Positions 50,613 through 61,899 of a stretch of 64,000 bases of DNA are shown piece by piece (the first letter of the stretch is position 1; the number at the start of each line of letters is the position of its first letter). The translations under genes were made by a program, and so were the position numbers. Under the pieces are notes generated by a model. It saw only the letters and a program-made list of their open reading frames with translations, did not search any database and had not been told where the DNA came from. Source of the stretch: Nageia nagi (lineage: Eukaryota > Pinophyta); assembly GCA_050084985.1 (NCBI GenBank), contig JBITNC010000001.1:99014001-99078000 (forward strand), read 5' to 3'.

Positions 50613-51586
50613 CTCCCTATTAAGCTACAAAAAATTTAGTCCTTTCTTCAAGATATCAAATTCTACATCTAACCAAATTGGTCTTCTTTTCATGACAAAT
50701 TATTTTTTTGGATCAAGTTCATCCATCCATGATTCAAAGATGGGTGGCCTTTGAGGCTCTTCATCTTTTGGTATATCAACTAGGTATTCTTCATGAATGT
50801 TATCTTCAAACTCTTCATCATAGGTGGGAAATACTTATGAAATAAAAACCCTAGGATCCAAAAACATTATTCATGATTCTAATTAGGTAATGAAGTAGTA
50901 GCACTAGGTCTAGTAGTATCTCTAGGGTTCTATGAGGTACCAAGGGTGTAGTTTAGAATATGGGGTTTAGGAAGAATATTAGGGATGGGAAAATGTAATT
51001 GAGGAATTTATGAAGGTTCAAAATATTTGAATGCTTATCAAAAATGGGGTTAATATTATATCTTATTGACTTTAGTGAATCATTTACCTTTATTTGGTAT
51101 ATTTAGGATTAGTATCTAGGTTAGAGCTTAGAAGGTGTTTGAATTTGGTATCAACTTCTTGCAAAGTTTGAACAAGGAAAGGAAGGCATTCTTTTGCAGA
51201 TAATAATTTTTAACCTTATGGAATGGAATAGATTTTAGTGAGAACCTCTAATGTATTGGATGGAAGCTCATCAAGTTTATCAATTATTTTTTTCTTCTTT
51301 TTGAACTGAGGGTTATAATCTTTGGAATCACTATCATATTCATTATTTAGATGTAGTCTCTGTACTCTTTCTCTTTGTTTTTTTAGTGTATTGGTATAAT
51401 TCTTATTTACCCTAGTCTTCTTATGTTGTGTAATAGGATACTCAAGGTTTTCATGATCTATAGAAATAGGTGTATCCATTTCAATAACACTTGAAATGAA
51501 AAATTAATCCTATCTGTAACCCTAGGGTTTTAGTGTAACTAGTGAAGTGTTTAATGATGTATCAAAAAGAATTTAGGTTCACTAAT
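50613..51586 (-). pseudogene. gag of element H, N-terminal part
   Basis: Starts near ATG 51479 (MDTPISIDHENLEYP), a basic, charged N-terminus (KKKKKIIDKLDELPSN, 51298-51251). It continues with stops to 50618, where G inserted, and resumes at 33007. Coding-like sequence near 50760-50620 (PPIFESWMDELDP). The primer-site region lies just upstream. Confidence 0.6.
51572..51586 (-). promoter_or_regulatory. Primer-binding-site candidate of element H
   Basis: Minus-strand AATTAGTGAACCTAA follows the LTR end ATAACA. It shares TGAACCTAA with the primer site of element D. Confidence 0.5.
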
Positions 51587-52335
51587 TGTTATAACTAAAA
51601 TATTCATCAATTTTTATAACTAAAATAATAATAATAAAGGTTATTTATATAATACTAATTTATCCAATTTACCATAAAATAATAGAAAATTGATGACATG
51701 AAAGATGATAATGACTTACAAGACCTTAACCTATCAAAAATTGTATTTATAAAGATTCAAACTTGTACTTTACTTGTAATGATGAAGGTGAAATCTAATT
51801 GAAATAAGAAGAACAATGATATTCTTCAAAAGATGGAGCCATGAATCTAACCTCAACCCAACTTCAGCTCTAGGAACCCAATGACATCACCTAGTTAACA
51901 TTCCAAAATACCTTACCCTTTTGCTCAATGTCATCATCTAACCTTTGATATATAGAATCTTGCTCATGAATGGATGAAAAATCATAGGAATGTAGAGTTC
52001 ATAGCATAGTAAAATCTAGATATGATAGGTGGCATTAAGAAACACTAGTTAAGAATGACACAAGTATATTGCCACCTACCAATAATTTCACATTATATCA
52101 TGTCATGTCATATCTTTGATCTTGCACAACCCCTCCATCTTTATAGGGAACATGTATAGTGTTAAGGCTCCTCTTTAGGCTTACTATAATGTCAAGTCAA
52201 ACTTGTTACTATAAAATATAAGAGTAGGTGAAAGTGCATATTGAAAAGAGAATTTATTTAATAAATTAAATAAATTATTTCAAAAACCTAAAATGGTATT
52301 TTAATCAAATTAAAACTTCTTTTTAGGTGTTAACA
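51587..52335 (-). repeat. 5' LTR of element H
   Basis: Plus-strand TGTTATAAC to GTGTTAACA; the same family as 20392-21100 with ~20% divergence by eye. Confidence 0.7.
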
Positions 52336-53959
52336 AGTTTAATCATTCATGTATGTTTAGATTTGTTTGAATTAATCAACCATACATGTTGAATTAATGC
52401 ATGATAAATTTTGATACATGATAATAAAAAAGATATGCTTAAATTATTTAACAAAATTCATATGAGCAAAATGTTACAAATAAATCAAATGAGATATCCC
52501 ATTTATCCATCATTTATCATAATCAAGTAATATAATTGTAAAGGGGGTAAAGTTGATTCTTGTTTTTTTTATCTAAAATTAGGCCTTCACTTAGATGCCC
52601 ATAGGGTGGAGTCCAGGTCCTACCAATTCTCAACTAGTTCCCCTTGGTTAGTAATATACTCTCATAAGGAGGAGTAATAAATTTTTTCCAAGGTGTGACA
52701 TATGTTAGATTGAAAAAATTATTATCTTAATTAGATTTCAAGTTTTCCTCCTAGGTTATCAGGATAATCCCTGAATGGACATGCAAACATATGCTATCAC
52801 TACACATATGCCTATCTACCTATATGGAGTTATGTATAGACCAACAAATAACATAGGAGAAATTAAGAAGTATGAAATTTACACCATTTGGATCATCAGA
52901 ATAAAGGATCTAGTCTTCCTTGTCATCCCCTTGTGGATCCCCAAACAAGTCATGTTGGAGAATATACATGCGAATGTGTTCATTTTATGGGTGTACTTTC
53001 AATGTTTATGATTTTTCAAAGATAAAAAAAGGTGCATAAAATAAAGTAAAGTGCATAAAAAAATCATCCACAAAAAAACTAAAACCTAAGAGTCCAATGG
53101 GTTTTGTTATTAACTCCAAAAGGATCTATTTACATAAAATAAGTTCCATAATTTTGTATACATGGGTTCAATATTTTTTTAAGTAAAAAATAACTATAGT
53201 CCTCCCTCTTTTTCTTAAAAAAATTTTAACTTTAGAAAAAAACTTGAACTTTAGCAAAAATAATTTCATAAAAATAAAACTTGTGTAAAAAAATTCAATT
53301 TTACCTTAAAAGGAAAAAATTAACAAAAAAAAATTCCTTAAGTTTAATTTTGCAAAAAAAATCATTTAACATGCATTTAAAGGAAAAATTAATCCTCATT
53401 TTTAAGTAAAACAAATTCCCCCTTCTTTTTAATTGAAAAATACCCCACCCTTTTTTTAAAAAAATATTCCCCCTTTAGAAAAATGAACTTAGGAAAAACA
53501 AATCCCCCCTGTTTGGGCCTTAGAGGAAAAAAATTTTGTTTTACATAAAAAATAACCCAAAATTTTTATAATTATTTTGAAAAATAATGCACACCATACC
53601 TTAAAAAAAATTCAATTTTGGGCCACTCATACTCATTAATTATGAGCCCATACACATTTAAGTTAACTTTTGGAGCAATATAAAATGATGAGAGAAATTA
53701 ATTTAAAAATACTATACCTACAAGTCTGATAACATTGATGGAAATCCACTACAAAAATTAACTTCTAAAAAAATATTTTGCATTGAATTTTGTTGGTGGC
53801 CTAAATAATTAAAAAAAGGAGTTAGGGTTATAGTTTAAAAAAGAAGGGGGGTGGCCCTAATGTAGATGGGAATTTTTTTTTAAAAGGGAAAAGGTTTTTA
53901 TTTTATAAGGTCATGTGAGGAATAGTTGAAGGGCATGGGTGAGGAAGGGGAATTCAAGC

Positions 53960-54134
53960 CACCTTGAGCCACCCTAATGGGTGTCTATAAGCCACTCTAG
54001 CAGGGAGCCATGGGTCACAAACCATTATGTACCACCCCAATGGGGGGTCACAGGCCATTGTAAGCCACCCCAGTAGGGGGGCCATGGCCCACAAGCTACC
54101 ACTCACCACCCTAGTAGTGGATCCATGGGCCATA
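53960..54134. repeat. Minisatellite with GCCACCCYARTRGGG core
   Basis: About five imperfect units of 25-42 bases built on CCACCCYARTRGGG followed by CCATGGGYCACAA-like sequence. Much more GC-rich than the surroundings. Confidence 0.7.
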
Positions 54135-54177
54135 TTATGGTTAAGGAGGTGAGGGTGAGGGGATAGGGTTATGTGGC

Positions 54178-54200
54178 CTATATATATATATATATATATT
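54178..54200. repeat. TA microsatellite
   Basis: About eleven TA dinucleotides after GGCC. Confidence 0.9.
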
Positions 54201-54780
54201 CTTCATCCCCTTTTGTTTAGTTTTGAAATAAAACATCTTTTTATAAAACCCTCCTATTTTTTGAATAAATTATTGCACATATTAAACATCTACGTATGCC
54301 TTCCTCCCTCTCTTTTTTTTCGGAAATTTGATAAAGCATAAATAAGACCTTTGAAATGTATTTAGTTTTGCATATAGATTTTATAAAAGTACATATTGAA
54401 TTATAAATACAATAGGATATTAATTTGTAAAAAATTGTACAAAATGAACACAAAAAAATTGCAAGGTTTACCTTCTTTGGATAATTACCAAAAAGAATAT
54501 ATAAAGTAATATTATTATTTTAAGCAATTTTATCAAAAAATAATTGTAACTAACAAATGAATGTTAGTAAAAAATTCCACAGCATTAATTATTATTTTAA
54601 AGCAAATTTTGCTAAAAACATAAACTAACATAACAAAGAAAATGTTAGTATCATAACAAAATTTAAAAAAGAAATCAAGATAGGAGGTTATACCTTCACA
54701 AACCTCTTTAAGTCACCAAAGAATATGGAAGGAGTGGGATGATTCTTCAAATCAATATTGAGGAAGAGCCTTCACACCAA

Positions 54781-54792
54781 GCTCTAATACTA
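54781..54792 (-). promoter_or_regulatory. Copia primer-binding site K
   Basis: Minus-strand TAGTATTAGAGC is a decayed initiator-Met-type site beside an LTR end at 54797. Confidence 0.65.
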
Positions 54793-54796
54793 AATA

Positions 54797-55290
54797 TGAT
54801 GGAATTAAGACTAAAATACCCAATTCCTATATGCCTAAGATTATATGAAATCTCTTTCAAACATCAATACTCAAAGCATAAATAATCTCACAAATTGACA
54901 TCAATGTAAAGTGGTTCCTCCAACCATGGGAGTACATATAGTAACTAAGATATTTCTCATTCACAAAGACAACTCTCTTACAAGACCTCTTTCTTCCTCT
55001 CCTAATACTAATCTTAGAGCATAAATTTGTTTGATTTTTAGTGTTTAATCTCAAGTAGAAGGCCTTCTATTTATAGACTAAAATCCTCCCATGGATCATC
55101 CTTTTAACCATTATACAAAGATATGACATACTTTACCCTTTTACCCAAGGGGCATGCTCATTAGAAGGAGTGTAGGATAAGTTAAATTATCATATTCACT
55201 TAAATACAAGGTATTTAGGGATTCCTTTAAGTATTGTTGAATTTATAAGAAGAACCTTACAAAGCCTTACAATAATTCATTATACATTCC
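54797..55290 (-). repeat. Copia LTR K (approximate right end)
   Basis: Plus-strand TGATGGAATTAAG starts the LTR next to the primer site. A canonical minus-strand TATA box CTATAAATAGAAGG lies at 55073-55060. No second copy was found in the window. It could be the 5' LTR of copia B, whose gag is cut by H, with a ~2.4 kb leader, or of a separate element. The right end is placed where the J frame begins. Confidence 0.5.
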
Positions 55291-57430
55291 AACTTTTTCT
55301 CCTTATTTGGGCTCTCTTTCTCTCTATGATGGTGAGACATATTTCTCTTTAAAACCTATTGAGAAGGCATAGCTTATGCCCCTTGCAATTCTTCTTGTGC
55401 TAATATTCCTTCCATCGATGCTTTCTCCTCTACCTTTTTATAATCTTATGCTCTTCTTCATCCTCTTTAGATTATTCCCCACCTAATTCTACACCTTCAT
55501 ATTTCTCATCCTCATTTTCTTGATCATATAAGGCGTTGATGTTTTGGTCTTGCTCACTATCCCAAGCTACAATTTTGGCATTCAATTTAGTACTTTACTA
55601 GATGAAAGTGTATTATTTCATAGTTGATCCACTACTATCCCTCAGGTATTTTATTAGTGCTATTCCCAACACCATCTTGGTAGGCTTAAATTTATTTACC
55701 TTCAAGTAAAACTCCCTACATGAAGGAATGGATTTGACCATAATGACCTTGATCAAAATCTATAGTTCATCTTCTATCTTGTTCCTTCATTATTAAATTT
55801 ATGGCTAAGAACTCTTATAGTACTTATTATGATTCTTGTTCATGGTTTTTATCTTTTCTATAAAAATATATTTCGGTTCATACTCCCATGCATCTGAAAT
55901 CTCTTGTAACTTGATATCAAGTAACCTTATCTTTATTTTTGCATGTATATATTTTTATCTAATGACAATGTCTTGGTAAGTAAAGTGTAGACTATACAAT
56001 GGGCTTTCTTGGTTCCTGTTCCATGCTTTGTATCCACATAATATAACTACTAGAAAAAATTCTAACCCAAATAACCAATATGTGATATAGAATGGGATCA
56101 ATATTGGATTTTATTCAAATCCATATAACCTAATGAAGGTGTGGCTAGGAGTGAAGTACCAATTATATTTCTCCATAGTCTTATCTTGTAAGGTTTTTTA
56201 TGCTTGGATTGACAACCATGGTATCATGAAACTTGAAATTAAATATAGGACTAGAGAAAGAAAAAGATACACAAAATTATAGTAGTTTCCAAATGATCTT
56301 AGCATATTCATCCATTCATCAATAGGGAATTATGCTAAATTTTGATTGAATTTCATGTTCAAAGTATCTAGTGGAATTTTCCATGATTATGACAAATCAT
56401 TAGGTTGATAATGGATGATATGTAAGAGAATACCCCTATTTTTGGGAGGTTCATCAATTACTCAATAATATTTCAAGAAATATAGTTTAGATATTCAAAT
56501 ATAATGGGATTGGTAGGATTGGATAATATCATATGGTAGGGCCAATTGGTGATGCAATACTATGCTATCTAACCTTTTCCTTATGGCTACTACAATCATG
56601 GAAAGGACCATCTAAAAATCATTCCTAAAGCTTGCCATGGAGAATTCTTCCTTAGGCATTTTTACTGTAAACCTTTCTAGAGTTTTTTCTTATCCAAATG
56701 AGCATTTTATCATTGTAATAGCCTTTGTTTCCCCTATATGTATATAAAGTAGATTATATGGACTATTTGAGGTTTGAAATAATTTTATTATGTATTTTTC
56801 TATGAAATAAATTACCATATGCCCATTTACATCCTTCACAACTCTTTCCTTTAGACTAGCAAATTCTTAAACTAATTTAATTAATTAGGTATCAAGGTGA
56901 TATCTCTTGGAACTAGACCAATACAATAGACTATTCTTTGGGGATATTCAAATGATGCTTGTATTATCTTCAAAACTTAGGTCCTGAATTGTACCTTTCA
57001 AATTTTTATGACATCCTATTATCTGGGTATCTTTGATTCCTTCTAGTCTATCATCCCATTTGATCACCCTATTTTATTTTACATTCTTCATGGTGATTAT
57101 TAATATCTTTAGCGATGTGTCTTGATTTGTTCCTTTCCCTTTATTTTTATCTCACTTTATGCTCATTTTTGCTCTCTTAGTGTGCATTGAATACAAATTT
57201 ATTTGATTTCTAATGTTAGGTCATCTTATTTTCACTATTCTTGGATCAACTCTTTTCATAGCTCTTGGCTTATTTGGATTGAAACATTGCATGCAAAAAT
57301 GACTAAGTTTTTAAGAAGTGCTTGTTGTAACTTGAGCTTAATTCTTGAAGTCAAATCTATCTTTTAAGTTCAAATTCTTTTGTCATACTAGCATAAGCAC
57401 TAACATCAATGTGAATGCTCACATTAGTAT
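55290..57430 (-). pseudogene. Unknown large ORF, J copy 1 (~710 codons, broken)
   Basis: Not recognised. One minus-strand frame stays coding-like from ~57420 to ~55350, broken mainly by stops in Gln, Trp or Arg contexts. Landmarks: FCMQCFNPNKPRAMKRVDPR (57298-57239), KWDDRLEGIKDTQIIGCHKN, SLKERVVKDVNGHMV near 56860-56810, MPKEEFSMASFRNDF near 56660-56610, YNWYFTPSHTFIRLYGFE (56167-56114), SDAWEYEPKYIFIEKIKTMN near 55895-55835, VKSIPSCREFYLKVNKFKP near 55740-55685, then an acidic segment (DQENEDEKYEGVELGGE, 55533-55483). 55300-55505 is repeated at 63796-64000. No RT, integrase, transposase or PMD motif seen. Probably cargo of a large retroelement; that is inference. Confidence 0.6.
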
Positions 57431-58819
57431 CAACTCCCATGCCAACACAAACTCTACTATTTTTTTCATTTTATGTATGGTTTTGCATTTCTTATATTCT
57501 AAGAAGTGTTAGGGTTTAATATTTTGGTATTTACTATTCCATAATGTTATGAAATTTCTCATTCAAGTGTATATATTCATTTATTTTATCTAGAGATAAT
57601 TTAAACTTTAGGAGTAGATTATTTATGTTTAGGTTGGTGTGAGATTCAAGCAAGAATCCATGGAGGTTCTCAACCTCATGCTTCCCTTAAGTAAGGGAAG
57701 GGATGATGGGGGGGAGGGGTATCTAACCCCACACATCCCCATTCATAAGGGAGGATTCCAAATTAGGTTATAACACCCACTTGGCCCTCCCAAAGGCCTA
57801 ATATGCCCACATAGCTATAAGTTTCTATGTTGGGATACCAACAAAGGGGAGGGGTAGATGACACACTACAAATGGGAAAACATACCATATTTCAAGGAGA
57901 GACCTTTGTGTGGCCATTGGGTACTTGATCCTCACTAAAATATTTGTATATTTAACTACTAGAGGCTATAAATAGATGTCAATTAGCTTGGGGAGAGTAT
58001 TCTATGGAGGGGAAAATAAACCACAAGACTTCCACATGGGGGGCTTCCACTTAGGAAATGACTGGGGTACTCCTCGAGCCAAACTCCCTCCACATAAGAA
58101 CTTAAAAAAAAAACAAGGTCACAATAAAAAGTAACACATTTTAAAAATAAAATGCTACATTTTACATTAAAAATATTAACACTTGTTTTGCTATTTTTTA
58201 CTTTTTATTAGAGCTCATTTCTATTTCATAATCATTTCTTGTGCTTTTATAACAATATTAAATATTTTAGGTTTAATTTATTTCACCTTATAAAATAAAT
58301 AGATAAAGCACTTATTTAATATTCTAAAGGACTATTTAATACTTTACTATTGTATTTATATTTTTGTTTATTTTTAATTAGTAACATAAAAAATAAAAAA
58401 TAACATCCTATTAAATTTATTATAAAAAATCCAATACAAATAAATTATGCTCAATAATTAAGGTCAAAACATAATTAAATAATATTTTTTTGATTAAGTT
58501 GGAGGATGGATTTTTTAATGGAAATAAATTCTTTTATTTAAGTCTCAAGCTACCACTCTACAAATGGGAAAAAGTAATCTATCAGATACTAAATACTAAA
58601 TCTAAAAAAGGTACTGATAGAGAACAACTTAAAGGCAAGTAAATTCCATAGCAACAAGAAGCCATTGACCTACTATAATTGTAATAGTCATCTTAGTATA
58701 AAAGTCTTTAAATGAGATGAAGTAAGAGGAGAGAGTTAAAGTGAGCCTAATATAGGCAATTATAAAAATCACTAACACTATCATAATAAAAAAGAGGAGT
58801 AACTATGGTAGTATCCCCA
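57431..58819. other. Region without genes, containing a G/C-rich stretch and a palindrome
   Basis: No coding motif. A 20-base perfect palindrome CTTCCCTTAAGTAAGGGAAG lies at 57681-57700. G-runs and C-runs occur at 57705-57755 and 58015-58090. The remainder is A/T-rich. Confidence 0.6.
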
Positions 58820-59387
58820 AGGGAGGCTAAACCTATTGAAATTTATAAATTTATTATAAATAGGAATAATATTATTCATAGAATTAAATATAGAGAATTA
58901 CAAATAAGATAATAAACACAAGATATACTATGGTTCAACTAGAAGATCCTACATCCACTCAAAGTAATTACTTTGGCATTATTTCAACTGCAAAAGGAAT
59001 TATAATCCACAACAAAATGCTATATAATTATCTTCAACACAATACCTCCCATGTTTACATGAATACCCATGCACCATAATCATATCTCGTCCTTGAATGT
59101 TCTCAACCAAACATTAACCCTTCAAATACACAAGGTTGGAAAACCCAATCTTCCTTTACAATATCATCAAAGATAATTATCTCCTAGAGAATTACATATT
59201 TATAGGATTTAATCCCAAAATACCTTTTGCATGCTTTCCCTTGGATCTATTTTTAGTTACATGAAGTACCTTACTAAAGGAGGAATTACAAATTTAAAAA
59301 TAAATACAATTACATGCAAACTTTGATTAAATAATGGATTCTAAATCTTCCCACCAAATCAGGATTTATAATCCTAATAATATCACA
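58820..59387 (-). repeat. 3' LTR of element I
   Basis: Matches 60764-61316, with long shared runs such as TTTAATCCCAAAATACCTTT and AAATAAATACAATTACATG. The inner end TATCACA borders the purine tract. Confidence 0.85.
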
Positions 59388-60763
59388 CTTGGAGATTGAT
59401 CCAAAATAATTATACCATTGCTACATATACCAAATATAAATATTCAACCAATAAAGGAATATCACCTCCTATATATTATTGTATCCATATTCTTAACCAT
59501 CATACTAGTTTAGTATCATCTATGCAGTTTTATCCTATAGTTAATAAGCAACACATAATATACCTACATAAGTGATAATAATAATATCCTCATAATTACT
59601 ATGTATCATGGTGAATCGAACATCACCATCATGGAAAGATCTATTTTCTATGGATTACCCATAGCATGTATACACATAATATAGCTTTTCCTCTAGCTTT
59701 GAAAGCACACTTCTTGAATGTGGTATTATGTAACAAATTAGAGACTTGGGATAATAATGATCCAAATACATAACCATATTATGTGTTCCATCCTAAGATC
59801 ATACAATAAATCTTGATCCATATCCATATTCTTGGATATGTCTCCTAGCTCCCACTACTTGGCCAATATTTGATATTTTGTAGTTAATATTAATACAATC
59901 TTCAAAAGTATCAAGGCATCTTGTAACATGTCACAAACTAGTAATCCTCCTCCATCTCCTTTCTAAGACCAATAATCTTTTTGAAGATGCCCCTTCTTGC
60001 TATAATTCCAACACTCCATCTTTCCCTTGGACCTAGATCCATCTTTTTGCTCTCCATAGTTACTTGAATGTGTTCCTCTTTCCCTATATTATCTTATGAC
60101 AATCAATACTTCACTAGATAATGACTCTCCTATGCTCTTCCTTTGCATCTCATGACCAAGGAATACATTCATTACATCATCAAAAGAAAAAGTACCAAAA
60201 ATATTACTAATAGCTATTACCAAGATCTCCCAACTATCAAGTAATGAAAACAAAAATATAATAGCCTTCATCTCTTTCTCTATTTTGACTTTACAAGAGG
60301 CTAACATACTAACAATCATATTGAACTTAATTAAATGACTAGCTATATATCCATATTTTGAAATATGCAAATTATAAAGTTGCTTTACTAAGAATTCCTT
60401 GGTTTATGTCAAGGGATTTTCATAGAGCTTTTTCAATATGTTCATAAGATCTTTTATTGTCTTTTCTTCAAATATGTTGAATGCTATAGAAGATGTGAGA
60501 CTCAATAGGATAACAACCAATGCCTTCCTATCAAGAAGACTCCACTCTTCATCCATCATAGAAGAAGGTCTCTTTATAGCTCCTTCTAGTGGTAGATAGA
60601 AATATTTCATCAAAAATAATTCTTCAATCTACATTTTCCAAAATTGGTAATTCTTTCCATCAAATTTATGCACTCTAAATTTTTATATATCTTGCATTGC
60701 TCTCACTCGAACTAAAAAATCTCCCTTTTTTTTAGTACACCCAATATTAGCTCTGATACTAGT
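59388..60763 (-). pseudogene. gag of element I
   Basis: Capsid protein of the copia UBN2 type. From ~60690 on the minus strand: KFDGKNYQFWKM, then LEGAIKRPSSMMDEEWSLLD (60586-60527), ALVVILLSL, DLMNILKKLYE. After one stop at ~60404 it continues in the same frame (60370-60089) with FNMIVSMLASCKV and LLDSWEILV. A zinc knuckle follows near 60025-59980 (MECWNYSKKGHLQKDYW): the first Cys and the His remain, while the second and last Cys are Tyr (TGT to TAT). The frame ends in DALILL-like sequence that normally precedes protease. No pol follows. Confidence 0.85.
60750..60763 (-). promoter_or_regulatory. Primer-binding site of element I
   Basis: Minus-strand ACTAGTATCAGAGC lies beside the LTR end TCCCAACA; initiator-Met type with one change. 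Confidence 0.8.
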
Positions 60764-61316
60764 TGTTGGGATTCAATAAGTTTTGATAAATAGGAACAAT
60801 ATAATTTGCAAAATTAAATATAGAGAATTACAAGCAAGATAATAAACAAAATATATAGTATGGGTTGACTAGGAGATCCTACATCCAACTAAATAAATTA
60901 CTTTGTTATTATTTCAACCATAGAAGGAATTACAATCCAAAATAAAACACTATACAATTCTCTTCAATATAATATCTTCAATGTTCACATGAACATCCAC
61001 ACACCACAATTGTGCCTTAGTATTCAATGTTCTCAATCAAACATTATCCCTTTAGATACATAATATTGAAAACCCTAATCTTCCTTTACAATACTGACAA
61101 AGTTAATTCTCTCTCAAAGAATTATATATTTATAAGATTTAATCCCAAAATACCTTTTGCATGATTTTCCTTGGATTTATTTTTAGTTGCATGAAGTGCC
61201 TCACTAAAGGAGGAGTTACAAAATTAAAAATAAATACAATTACATGTGAACTTTGGTTAAATAATAGATTTCCAATCTTCCTACCAAATAAGGCTTCGTA
61301 GTCCTAATAGAACCTG
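60764..61316 (-). repeat. 5' LTR of element I
   Basis: Plus-strand start TGTTGGGATTC next to the primer site. The right end is set by loss of similarity to 59387. Confidence 0.8.
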
Positions 61317-61899
61317 GGTAAATTTTTTGTATTCCTACTTTGTGAGTGTGTAATTATCTCTTTACCACAAATTTTTTTATTCTCTCTAATATTTATATAA
61401 GCACTTAAAATATAACTATGCTAAATCCATTTAGAATCACCTTGGAAGGTGATAGACCACCAAGTGATTATGGATCAATCATTTTATTCCCTTCACCGAT
61501 ACTATCATTTTCTATGGATGACTTCACTAGTCTCATCATCCCAAAATTAACACATTTTAGAGGTCCTAATTTCAATGAATTTGCAAATATTGTAAGTTTT
61601 CATTTTATCTTTTTTTAGTCATTAATATTTTCATAATTAGATGCTAATATCACCTACTAAATACCCCTTGACTTAGAGCTTTTGTAAGCTCTCAATTCCT
61701 AGACACTCAAAAAATATCCCTTGTTGATGTCATCACTAAAATAACTTGGATTTTTCCCTTTTTTCTTATATTTAACATCTAATTATGCTCCAAAATGATT
61801 TCCATTATATAAATTATAAAATCTTCCTACTTATGCTCATAAACCATGAAAATATTTAATTATAATATATATATACACACATTTGGTGACAATCAGGTA
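61317..61899. other. Region without recognised genes
   Basis: A/T-rich. The small plus-strand frame at 61418-61618 has no motif. It is probably a continuation of the J-bearing element. Confidence 0.5.

Larger units (their letters stand above)
20392..52335 (-). mobile_element. Element H: minus-strand Tat-like gypsy element, split by E/F and G
   Basis: The left LTR (20392-21100) and right LTR (51587-52335) are the same family and orientation. The left copy is followed by a minus-strand purine tract, as a 3' LTR should be, and the right copy by a primer site and gag, as a 5' LTR should be. AGTTT occurs at both outer edges (20387-20391 and 52336-52340), a possible target duplication. Interior: gag (51586-50613 continuing 33007-31256), insertions G and E/F, and an antisense PMD frame (23330-24720). 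No pol was found; it may have been lost where E sits. The two LTRs might instead belong to separate elements. Confidence 0.6.
52336..54770. other. A/T-rich region without genes
   Basis: No coding motif in any frame. 53170-53600 is rich in A-tracts. AATTAATCAACCAT-like sequence near 52378 resembles the B gag start at 20370-20383. A GC-richer minisatellite lies at 53960-54134 and a TA microsatellite at 54178-54200. Confidence 0.6.
58820..61316 (-). mobile_element. Element I: compact gag-only copia element
   Basis: Direct LTRs (58820-59387 and 60764-~61316) flank a 1.4 kb interior holding only gag. In minus-strand order: 5' LTR, primer site, gag with zinc knuckle, a short non-coding tail, purine tract (AATCTCCAAG, 59397-59388), 3' LTR. 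Protease, integrase and RT are absent. It must have used proteins from another element, or lost pol by a clean deletion. No target duplication could be fixed because the outer LTR ends are uncertain. Confidence 0.85.
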
